The position numbers and the translations under genes were made by a program. 20,608 bases of DNA, from the NCBI GenBank assembly GCA_965363675.1, contig CBDTTW010000036.1, forward strand, positions 1 through 20,608, in the 5' to 3' direction. Origin of the DNA: CBDTTW01 sp965363675. GTDB taxonomy: Bacteria > Bacteroidota > Rhodothermia > Rhodothermales > DASSAV01. Positions 15,692 to 20,608 of this stretch are shown one piece after another (position 1 is the stretch's first letter; every line of letters starts with the position of its first letter). Below the pieces are notes generated by a model. It was not told the DNA's origin, ran no database searches, and saw only the letters and a program-made list of their open reading frames with translations.

Positions 15692-16254
15692 TCGAGGTCC
15701 TCCGCGCGGGCCGTGAGCGCTGCGACGTAGCCCGAGACGTCGACGTCGACCTCGTCCGGCTGCGCCTGCGTGATCTGGCAGCGCAGGTTCAGCAGCTGCG
15801 TGTGCCGCTGCACGACCCGCGTGAGCGCATCCTCGACGGCCTGTATCTGCCCCAGCGTGCCGAGCTGCTTCGTCTTCGTCACGTTCACTGCAACCTCGCC
15901 GCCGTCCTTCCCGGGCTTGGAGCCGCTCTCGTCGAGGATCTCGACGATCGTGTGGGTGTGCTCCGCCAGCAGCGCCATGCGACGCATCATGCGCTGCTGG
16001 CGGATGACGCTTAGCCGGATCTGCTCGTCCACTTGTCCGAGCTGATCGGTCTCGATGGCGGCATAGCGGCGCGCTTCCTCCTCGTCGAGCGACCAGGCGC
16101 TAATCGTCTCGTAGGCGCCGTGCGTCAGGGCGTTCTTCGATCCCGCCGGCGGCCCGGTGGAGACTCCGCCATGCATGCGGCAGCGGCCGTTCGCCATGGC
16201 GAATGCCTCGCACGGCGCTCCGGCTCTCGTCTTTGCTCCACAACGCTCTTTCAT
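15676..16254 (-). CDS. terS: Small terminase subunit, HGGxSTGP type
   Basis: From the ATG at 16254 the product is 192 residues. It opens CGAKTRAGAPCEAFAMANGR and then CRMHGGVSTGPPAGSKNALTHGAY, the HGGxSTGP signature found in many phage-encoded small terminases. A helical middle and a C-terminal tail (QTQ/QPDEVDVDVSGYVAALTAR) follow. The protein would recognise phage DNA and recruit the large subunit. The frame is open to 16332, but the extra 26 residues do not look conserved and no ribosome site precedes either start. It overlaps the large terminase gene. Confidence 0.85.
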   Translation of the reverse strand: MKERCGAKTRAGAPCEAFAMANGRCRMHGGVSTGPPAGSKNALTHGAYETISAWSLDEEEARRYAAIETDQLGQVDEQIRLSVIRQQRMMRRMALLAEHTHTIVEILDESGSKPGKDGGEVAVNVTKTKQLGTLGQIQAVEDALTRVVQRHTQLLNLRCQITQAQPDEVDVDVSGYVAALTARAEDLEWQSE

Positions 16255-16341
16255 GAGGTTCCCGCTCGGGACGCCCCAGCGTTCCCACCAGGCGAGTCGG
16301 CTAGCACCCACCGCACAGCCGACGGTAGGCATTGCATGGGG

Positions 16342-16500
16342 TTAATTTGAGGCGCCCTCGGCAGCCATGGCGCTTGCGCGCGAGAGCACCACGAGCCGCA
16401 CCGCGTCGCGGCGCTCCTGCGTATCCGGCACGCGGCGCATCAGCATGCGCACGAGCGCCATGTACACCGCGTTCAGGTCATCTCGGTCTTTCGATTCCAT
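16342..16500 (-). CDS. Short hypothetical protein (52 aa)
   Basis: The product MESKDRDDLNAVYMALVRMLMR ... EGASN is 52 residues and mostly helical. A strong ribosome site GGAGGG lies 5 bases before the ATG. The start overlaps the end of the DUF1353 gene by 28 bp. An 87-bp gap with no visible feature separates its stop from the small terminase start. I do not recognise it; its helical, basic-then-acidic pattern could fit a small regulatory or terminase-associated protein. Confidence 0.65.
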   Translation of the reverse strand: MESKDRDDLNAVYMALVRMLMRRVPDTQERRDAVRLVVLSRASAMAAEGASN

Positions 16501-16931
16501 CGGCTCCCTCCAAACACCCTTACCGCCAGATACATGGCCCGCCGCGTCGCGGGCCTGACTCCCAGCGCCTCCATGGCCGCCAGAAACACATCGTCCGCCT
16601 CCTTGCGCCCGTTCGCTCTCGGAACGAGAGCGGGCGCCGTATCAGCAGGCGCCCATCGGGCATAGTACAGCCAGTCGTGAATCACGGCCGCCGGCGCATA
16701 GCCGGAGCGGCTTCCCCGGCCCGCCGGCGGCAGCACGGCCCACAGCGGCCGTGGTATGCTCGCCAGGTCCGTTTCGTAGCCGTCCGCCGGGATGATCAAG
16801 CGCCGGTCCCCGGCGCCCTCAAGGGCGAACCCAAAGCCGGCCTCCGCGTTGCGCAGGCGCCACGTGCGCCCGTCGATGTAGTCCAGGCACAGGCCCGCGC
16901 CGGGCGCCGTAGAAAGAAAGCGTCCCGTCAT
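16473..16931 (-). CDS. DUF1353 family protein
   Basis: The 152-residue protein shows the DUF1353 signature: IPADGYETDLASIPRPLWAVLPPAGR, then AAVIHDWLY, then EADDVFLAAMEALGVRPATRRAMYLAVRVFGGSRW. These proteins are common next to phage lysis genes and their function is not settled. The gene starts with an ATGA overlap on the preceding holin-like gene. A hairpin element (16605-16637) is inserted in frame between the HDWLY and EAD motifs and encodes the unusual linker PALVPRANGR. Confidence 0.9.
   Translation of the reverse strand: MTGRFLSTAPGAGLCLDYIDGRTWRLRNAEAGFGFALEGAGDRRLIIPADGYETDLASIPRPLWAVLPPAGRGSRSGYAPAAVIHDWLYYARWAPADTAPALVPRANGRKEADDVFLAAMEALGVRPATRRAMYLAVRVFGGSRWNRKTEMT
16605..16637. 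repeat. Compound palindromic element inside the DUF1353 gene
   Basis: GCGCCCG and CGGGCGC form an outer stem, and GCTCTC and GAGAGC around GGAAC form an inner one. The inner stem matches 9768-9784 but with the loop in the opposite orientation. The outer stem recurs at 17215-17231 and 17864-17880 with different loops. Confidence 0.75.
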
Positions 16932-17143
16932 GGCATGCCCTCCGCCCGCTGCTTGCGGCGTATGGCCCGCTGGTTGGCGAAGGCGTAGAGGCCTCCGGCC
17001 AGAGACACGATGGTCGCCACCAGCGCCAGGAAGTGCGTGAGCTGCTCGGTCAGCACCATCGCCGAGGCGCCGAGCGAGAAGCCGGCGATGATCGTGTCGG
17101 GCACGATCCGGTCGGTCATATCGCGTAGCGAGTTAAGAGGCAT
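16928..17143 (-). CDS. Small holin-like membrane protein
   Basis: From the ATG at 17143 the product is 71 residues; an alternative at 17119 gives 63. It has two closely spaced hydrophobic stretches (TIIAGFSLGASAMVLTEQL and LALVATIVSLAGGLYAF) and a basic C-terminus (NQRAIRRKQRAEG), the usual plan of a small phage holin. It lies directly after the endolysin gene, with which it overlaps slightly, and is inferred to form the membrane lesion that releases the endolysin. The longer frame to 17251 is a Pro/Arg-rich shadow of the endolysin gene. Confidence 0.75.
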   Translation of the reverse strand: MPLNSLRDMTDRIVPDTIIAGFSLGASAMVLTEQLTHFLALVATIVSLAGGLYAFANQRAIRRKQRAEGMP

Positions 17144-17846
17144 GGGGCAGGATCGCCACGGGCCGCAGCGCCTGCCGCAGCGCCAGGGGCGCCTCAGCCG
17201 ACGCCCGCCCGGTTGCGCCCGCGACGGGCGCAGGGGCGGGCGCGTCGGCAAGGGTGAGAGGCGCCTTCAGCGCCAGGTGAGCGCAGAGCATTGCCTTGGC
17301 CCGTTCCAGCAGCCGCATCCGGTCGGCCAGGCCGTTGTACCCGCCGTTGATCTTGCGCGTGATCGTCCGCGCATCGTCGCGGTCGGCCACGGCGTTGAGG
17401 CCCCGCTGCGCCCAGTACCAGCCGGCCACAAGGGCCGCCCACGGCTCCTCGGCAACGAGGTCAGGGCGCTCCTCGAAATCTATGTCGTACCCCTCCGCAC
17501 GCATCCCGGCAGAGGCCGCCCGGTAGTTCAGGCGCCCGGTAAGCTGCACGAGGCCCCGGCCGCGAAAGCGGTAGCCGTCGCCCGGCTGCACGTTCCCCAG
17601 GTCCGCCCGGCCCTCATAGCGCTGCTGCGCCCGCGTAGGCCCCCACACCTCGCGGGTGTAGCGGAGGCGGCCCGACTCGTGGAGGACCTGAGCCAGGAAA
17701 TGAGAGGCCCTCAGCATTTCGTTCCTGCCCCCGATGATGTCGTAACGCGCCATCACCTCGCAGAGCGGCGCCGCCCAGCGCTCGGCGCGGGCCGCGGGGC
17801 ATTCCGCGATATGGGCTAAAAGGGCGGGAGGGAGGCTCGCTAGCAT
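17133..17846 (-). CDS. Endolysin, glycoside hydrolase family 19
   Basis: The 237-residue protein from the ATG at 17846 shows the GH19 lysozyme/chitinase-like plan: HFLAQVLHESGRL (49-61, with E57 as probable catalytic acid), YEGRADLGN, the highly conserved RFRGRGLVQLTGRLNY (93-108), a W-rich segment near 140-150 and TITRKINGGYNGLADR. It would cut the cell wall glycan at lysis. The C-terminal 45 residues are an Ala/Pro/Val-rich tail (DAPAPAPVAG) encoded partly by a repeat element. The frame is open to 17930, but the start at 17846 fits the family better. It is the first gene of the late block. Confidence 0.93.
   Translation of the reverse strand: MLASLPPALLAHIAECPAARAERWAAPLCEVMARYDIIGGRNEMLRASHFLAQVLHESGRLRYTREVWGPTRAQQRYEGRADLGNVQPGDGYRFRGRGLVQLTGRLNYRAASAGMRAEGYDIDFEERPDLVAEEPWAALVAGWYWAQRGLNAVADRDDARTITRKINGGYNGLADRMRLLERAKAMLCAHLALKAPLTLADAPAPAPVAGATGRASAEAPLALRQALRPVAILPHAS
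17215..17252. repeat. Hairpin repeat in the 3' part of the endolysin gene
   Basis: GCGCCCG and CGGGCGC flank CGA (17215-17231). The following bases, up to TCGGCAA, match 9787-9810 apart from a 2-base insertion. The element encodes the Ala/Pro-rich tail of the endolysin. Confidence 0.65.
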
Positions 17847-17863
17847 GGCGGGGCCGGAATCTT

Positions 17864-17880
17864 GCGCCCGGAACGGGCGC
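17864..17880. repeat. GCGCCCG palindrome upstream of the endolysin
   Basis: GCGCCCG and CGGGCGC flank GAA. It is the third copy of this outer stem in the window and lies between the endolysin start and the divergent regulator gene. Confidence 0.6.
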
Positions 17881-17887
17881 GCGCGGT

Positions 17888-17908
17888 GAATCTTTAGCGA
17901 GAAGATTC
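17888..17908. promoter_or_regulatory. Inverted repeat in the divergent regulatory gap
   Basis: GAATCTT and AAGATTC flank a 7-base spacer in the 140-bp region between the divergent endolysin and Mor-type regulator genes. It is relatively AT-rich and well placed to be an operator controlling one or both units, possibly the target of the regulator itself. This is inferred from position and symmetry; no promoter boxes are clear. Confidence 0.45.
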
Positions 17909-17986
17909 GGCCGCTAGGCCGCCATGCCATACCGCACGCGCGCGCCGCAGAGATGTGGCACTTGTGTTGAAGAAGATGTTACGAGC

Positions 17987-18307
17987 ATGAGGGAAACTTG
18001 TCGCACAGACGTCATGATGAAGCTCGACCGCGCGGCCGTGGGCCGCGGTGATCTGCCCGAAGACGGGCGCCTGCTCTGGGACGCCCTTGGCCGCGAGGCT
18101 ACCCTAGATTTGATTGAGCGCCTGGGCGGCATCCGGCTGCACCTGCCCTCGTGCGACAAGATGCTCAAGGCGCAGCACGAGCGGCTCGCCCGCCGGATGC
18201 TGGTCGAGGGCGCCACGTCCGAGCAGGTGCGCCGTAAGACGGGCCTCGGCCTGCGCCGCATCGCCGTGCTGCGGGCCGAGGGCGCCTCGATGAGCCGAGA
18301 GGCCTGA
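17987..18307 (+). CDS. Mor transcription activator family-like DNA-binding protein
   Basis: From the ATG at 17987 the product is 106 residues. It has the Mor/C-family layout: an N-terminal dimerisation part with LWDALGREATLDLIERLGGIRLHLPS (the GG-x-x-x-x-(I/L)P motif) and a C-terminal helix-turn-helix (RRMLVEGATSEQVRRKTGLGLRRIAVLRAEG). Mor proteins activate middle promoters in Mu-like phages. The stop overlaps the integrase start by one base (TGATG), so the two are coupled. ATGs at 17924 and 18014 are also in frame; none has a good ribosome site. It may control its own operon or the divergent late genes. Confidence 0.75.
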   Translation: MRETCRTDVMMKLDRAAVGRGDLPEDGRLLWDALGREATLDLIERLGGIRLHLPSCDKMLKAQHERLARRMLVEGATSEQVRRKTGLGLRRIAVLRAEGASMSREA

Positions 18308-19149
18308 TGCCGGACCGGTGCATCGCGGCGTGGCTGCACGGCCGCGCAAGCAATACGCACGATGCGTATTCGAGAGACGTGCGCGCCTTTCTCGCGTTTG
18401 CGTCGGACCGATACCGGTCCGAAAAGCCGGTGGAGGACCTCCGCCTGGAGGACGTCCAGGCGTGGGACCGCTGGATGGAGGAGCAGGGCCTGACCGCATC
18501 GACCCGCCGCCGCAAGATGGCCGCGGCCCGGTCGTTCTTCCGCTTCCTCGGGGAGCAGGGACGCGTGGCGAAAAACCCCGCCGCCGGAGTGCGCCCGCCC
18601 CGCTCGCGCGAGACGCTCACCGAACGCATCCTCACCGAGGACGACGTGCGCCGCATCATTATCCATGAGCCGGACGAGCGGAAGCGGCTGCTCCTCAAAC
18701 TCCTCTACGCGGGAGCGCTGCGGGCCTCCGAGCTCGTCGGCCTCCGCAAGGCCGACGTGGTGTACCGATCCCCGGTGCAGGATCGCGGACGCGGCCGGGT
18801 GCAGCTCACCGTATTTGGAAAAGGATCGAAGACGCGGCAGGTCCTCATCGAGGGGAGCGCCGCCGGGGAACTGCTCCAGTTAAGAGATACCTTAACAGAT
18901 GCGGATGAACGCATCTTTGCGCTCAGCCGGCACGGCCTCTACCGTGTCGTGAAGGCGGCGGCCGCGCGGGCGGGACTGCCTGCCGCCTCGACGCACTGGA
19001 TGCGCCACGCCCACGCCACGCACGCGCTCTGGGCCGGGGCCGACATCAAGCTCGTCCAGACCACGCTCGGGCATGCCAGCATCTCGACCACGGCGCAGTA
19101 CCTGCACGTGCGGCCCGAGACGTCATCGAGCAGCTACCTGAGCCTATGA
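18307..19149 (+). CDS. Xer-like tyrosine recombinase / integrase
   Basis: The 280-residue protein has an N-terminal SAM-like core-binding domain (SNTHDAYSRDVRAFLAFAS, about 15-33; STRRRKMAAARSFFRFL, about 65-81) and a complete catalytic set: R139 in AGALRASEL, K172 in GKGSKTRQV, H230 and R233 in HWMRHAHATHAL, H256 in LGHASI and the nucleophile Y265 in TAQYLHV. The length and layout are those of XerC/XerD and of XerH/XerS-like single recombinases, without the arm-binding domain of lambda integrase. It is coupled to the Mor-like gene, and the dif-like site starts on the base after its stop. Phage integration or multimer resolution is inferred. Confidence 0.93.
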   Translation: MPDRCIAAWLHGRASNTHDAYSRDVRAFLAFASDRYRSEKPVEDLRLEDVQAWDRWMEEQGLTASTRRRKMAAARSFFRFLGEQGRVAKNPAAGVRPPRSRETLTERILTEDDVRRIIIHEPDERKRLLLKLLYAGALRASELVGLRKADVVYRSPVQDRGRGRVQLTVFGKGSKTRQVLIEGSAAGELLQLRDTLTDADERIFALSRHGLYRVVKAAAARAGLPAASTHWMRHAHATHALWAGADIKLVQTTLGHASISTTAQYLHVRPETSSSSYLSL

Positions 19150-19177
19150 GGCGCGCATAACAGAGGTTATGCGCGGG
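19150..19177. other. dif-like recombination site (candidate att / resolution site)
   Basis: The 28 bp divide as 11 + 6 + 11: GGCGCGCATAA, CAGAGG, TTATGCGCGGG. The left arm matches the XerC arm of E. coli dif (GGTGCGCATAA) at 10 of 11 positions. The right arm, reversed, has the same nine inner bases as the left arm, so the arms are alike and could bind one recombinase. The 6-bp centre is asymmetric, which gives direction. It lies immediately after the recombinase gene. The same bases could also fold as a 10-bp hairpin with a 4-base loop, but no T-run follows. Confidence 0.65.
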
Positions 19178-19194
19178 GCCGGAGGAAGAGAGCC

Positions 19195-19428
19195 TCAGGC
19201 GGCAAGCATGGCGGAGGTGGAGGCGACTTCCGCTGATGTGGGCTGATAAAAGTGAATCAGCTCTTTCATGACCGGAATGTCCGCCCTCCACAGCCAACCA
19301 TACCCGGCCACAGTCCGGAGATTCTCTACGAAACCAGCATGCTCCGCCCCGGCGCCGGCCACCGCCGGCTGCCCTCGCTCCCCGCCCTCGGAGCCGGCCG
19401 TTCGGCCCGGTTCGCATAGGCTGCGCAT
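19195..19428 (-). CDS. Doubtful small ORF (77 aa)
   Basis: The frame reads MRSLCEPGRTAGSEGG and ends in a better-looking segment, GYGWLWRADIPVMKELIHFYQPTS, with mixed codon use. It has no ribosome site, its start lies inside the 11-bp repeats, and no family is recognised. It could be the remnant C-terminal end of a larger gene. The interval 19178-19480 otherwise holds only the repeats at 19410-19442. Confidence 0.25.
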   Translation of the reverse strand: MRSLCEPGRTAGSEGGERGQPAVAGAGAEHAGFVENLRTVAGYGWLWRADIPVMKELIHFYQPTSAEVASTSAMLAA

Positions 19429-19442
19429 ACGCTGCGCATAGG
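19410..19442. repeat. Three 11-bp direct repeats (iteron-like)
   Basis: GTTCGCATAGG, CTGCGCATACG and CTGCGCATAGG follow one another with an 11-bp period, about one helical turn. The last two share GCGCATA with the arms of the dif-like site 240 bp to the left. They could be accessory recombinase or protein-binding sites. Confidence 0.6.
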
Positions 19443-19480
19443 CGCTGCCCAGCCCTGACGCAGAAGCGCCGGGGGCCGGT

Positions 19481-19831
19481 TTACAACTTCGCCGTCTTCT
19501 TACTCAGGCGCTCTATCCGCCCCTCCCATCCTCCGTTCCAGCCCTGTCGCTGCGCTTCCTGGCTCAGCCGCAAGGCTTCCTCCGTCTGGCCGCGCTTCTC
19601 GCAAATGATGGCGAGCTGCTCGAAGCCCGGATGCATCGGAAGCGCCTGAGCGGAGTACTCATGCTTCATCGCCAGCGCAACGGCCGGCGCGATCTCAATT
19701 GCTGCCCTGCATGCCAGAACAGCTTGTCCAGGGCCGTCGGATCGTCGTTTCGGCGCCGATAAAACACCTAACTTCAAAGCCAACGGCCTACAACAACCTG
19801 GTCTCACCATGCGGCGAAACATGCATCTCAT
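19481..19831 (-). CDS. TPR-like helical protein, start uncertain or 5'-eroded
   Basis: The convincing part is the C-terminal 80 or so residues: ACRAAIEIAPAVALAMKHEY, then PMHPGFEQLAIICEKRGQTEEALRLSQEAQRQGW and GRIERLSKK. This is the helical-repeat pattern of a widespread small protein type (HxGFxQLAII-x-EK, then eAxxxGW). The residues before about 34 look unrelated and Cys/Arg-rich. An ATG at 19831 lies inside the divergent DUF2513 gene. A TTG near 19783 or 19777, or an ATG at 19669, is possible; the last would cut into the conserved part. The gene may have lost its original 5' end. Function unknown; helical repeats usually bind proteins. Confidence 0.55.
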   Translation of the reverse strand: MRCMFRRMVRPGCCRPLALKLGVLSAPKRRSDGPGQAVLACRAAIEIAPAVALAMKHEYSAQALPMHPGFEQLAIICEKRGQTEEALRLSQEAQRQGWNGGWEGRIERLSKKTAKL

Positions 19832-20090
19832 CCGCCAAACCCTGCTCAGCCTGGAGGCAGACCCTCAAACAAACACCTCCAGGGTGTTCGAGCACCACGC
19901 GGCGCTCATGCGCCAGGGCGGCTTGATAACCGGCGACGGGCGCCTGAGCCGGGAGGGCCGGGCGTTCCTGCAACTGGCCCACGAAACCGCCTGGCGGGAT
20001 CTCTGGGATCGCCTGCACGCGGCGGGTCTCGAAACGACCGGCTATGAGATGCTGAAAGAACTGCTCCTGCTCTCCCAAGACCCCGCGTAG
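19809..20090 (+). CDS. DUF2513 family protein (divergent copy)
   Basis: The 93-residue protein starts MRRNMHLIRQTLLSLEAD, matching the MKRDMDLIRxLLLxIE start of DUF2513, and continues with LSREGRAFLQLAHETAWRDLWDRLH, corresponding to LTWEGxDFLDxxRxxTVWNKxxxK. The middle (HHAALMRQGGLITGDG) fits the winged-helix-like core. The N-terminal match fixes the start. It converges on a second, better-conserved DUF2513 gene at 20144-20533. The function of the family is unknown; it is common on mobile elements. Confidence 0.8.
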   Translation: MRRNMHLIRQTLLSLEADPQTNTSRVFEHHAALMRQGGLITGDGRLSREGRAFLQLAHETAWRDLWDRLHAAGLETTGYEMLKELLLLSQDPA

Positions 20091-20125
20091 GCCGACGTGC
20101 CCGCCCGTCCCGGGCGGTCGTCGGC
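20091..20125. terminator. Bidirectional hairpin between convergent genes
   Basis: GCCGACG and CGTCGGC form an outer stem, and CCGCCCG and CGGGCGG around TCC an inner one (14 bp in all, with small bulges). It begins at the base after the stop of the plus-strand gene and lies 19 bp beyond the stop of the minus-strand gene. No T-run follows on either side, so termination is inferred from strength and position. Confidence 0.55.
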
Positions 20126-20143
20126 TGCGGATGCCGGAATCGG

Positions 20144-20533
20144 CTACGGGGCGCCCAGGATCACGGTTTTCGCAATGCCGCTCGCTATCTCCTTGAACAT
20201 CTCCAGGGTGGTCGTACCGGCCGTTGCTTTGACCTTCTCCATGGTCTTGTTCCAGACCGTTTCAGACCGAACCAGATCTAAAAAATCCTGGCCCTCCCAC
20301 GTTAGGTCACCAAGTGCGAAAATAGCATACTCTTTCCTGCCGCCAGAGTCTTTGGTCGTGATGTCGGCCACGGTTGCAACTACCAAACCCCGGTCGGCCA
20401 TAATCTTGACATGATAGACTATTTGCTCGTCCGTGTATCCCGGCGCCTGAAGCACCTTCTCCGGCTGATCCTTGGGTGCGGAGGCTTCAATGCGAAGTAG
20501 CAGTTGCCGCACCAGGTCCATGTCTCGCTTCAT
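20144..20533 (-). CDS. DUF2513 family protein
   Basis: From the ATG at 20533 the product is 129 residues beginning MKRDMDLVRQLLLRIEAS, the exact family start; a GTG at 20560 would add nine residues and is less likely. It continues with TDEQIVYHVKIMADRGLV, then LGDLTWEGQDFLDLVRSETVWNKTMEK and a C-terminal helix (LEMFKEIASGIAKTVILGA), which together cover the full DUF2513 pattern. Codons are less GC-rich than in the phage genes, suggesting separate acquisition. The function is unknown. The sequence from 20534 to the window end shows no further gene. Confidence 0.9.
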   Translation of the reverse strand: MKRDMDLVRQLLLRIEASAPKDQPEKVLQAPGYTDEQIVYHVKIMADRGLVVATVADITTKDSGGRKEYAIFALGDLTWEGQDFLDLVRSETVWNKTMEKVKATAGTTTLEMFKEIASGIAKTVILGAP

Positions 20534-20608
20534 TTTCTCAGTACGTTCAGCCGACGACACGTCGGCTATTGCAACTGGTGCGCCCCGGTCAAAGGTTCTT
20601 CTCCAGCC

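Noticed and set aside
18352..18370. AATACGCA / TGCGTATT palindrome in the integrase gene
   Set aside because: It encodes the conserved NTHDAYSRD part of the recombinase N-terminal domain, so protein constraint explains it well enough.
17914..18698. Long minus-strand frames opposite the regulator and integrase
   Set aside because: The plus-strand genes have clear motifs and catalytic residues; the minus frames have none.
19046..19417. 123-residue minus-strand frame
   Set aside because: It overlaps the 3' end of the integrase and the dif-like site, has no ribosome site and is Arg/Gly-rich without motifs.

Overview
The window holds the late half of a tailed temperate (pro)phage with a siphovirus-type gene set, ending at its right in an integrase module and a short stretch of probable non-phage genes. 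The DNA is GC-rich and tightly packed. Many, but not all, genes have a Shine-Dalgarno sequence of the GGAGG type, so the host is a high-GC bacterium that uses this signal. I cannot name the phylum from the sequence.

Layout. From about 17.85 kb leftward to position 1, everything is on the minus strand and reads as one late transcription block. In transcription order it is: GH19 endolysin (17846-17133), small holin-like membrane protein, DUF1353 protein, a 52-residue protein, HGGxSTGP small terminase, large terminase, portal, a 65-residue protein, a MuF head protein with a C-terminal toxin-like extension, an overlapping small gene that could be its immunity protein, an intrinsic terminator, scaffold, P22-type major capsid protein, a repeat-bearing small protein, three head-tail joining proteins, a DUF3168 tail terminator, tail tube, a tail assembly chaperone pair joined by a GGGAAAC -1 frameshift site, tape measure, and a very large tail-tip protein that runs off the left edge (at least 1307 residues).

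On the plus strand, divergent from the endolysin, a Mor-type regulator (17987-18307) overlaps a Xer-like tyrosine recombinase (18307-19149) by one base. The base after the recombinase stop begins a 28-bp sequence with dif architecture (11 + 6 + 11) and two nearly identical arms (19150-19177). This is the best candidate for the attachment or resolution site and so for the right end of the phage. Beyond it lie three 11-bp direct repeats, a poorly resolved ORF, a TPR-like gene, and two convergent DUF2513 genes separated by a strong hairpin.

Main points of interest: the recombinase with its adjacent dif-like site; the MuF-toxin/putative immunity pair in lower-GC DNA; a set of short palindromic repeats that recur inside genes, in frame, and between genes; and the canonical frameshift site. 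No repressor, replication or early genes are visible, and the integrase unit abuts the lysis genes, so early functions must lie left of the window or be absent. No tRNA, rRNA, IS element or CRISPR array was seen.
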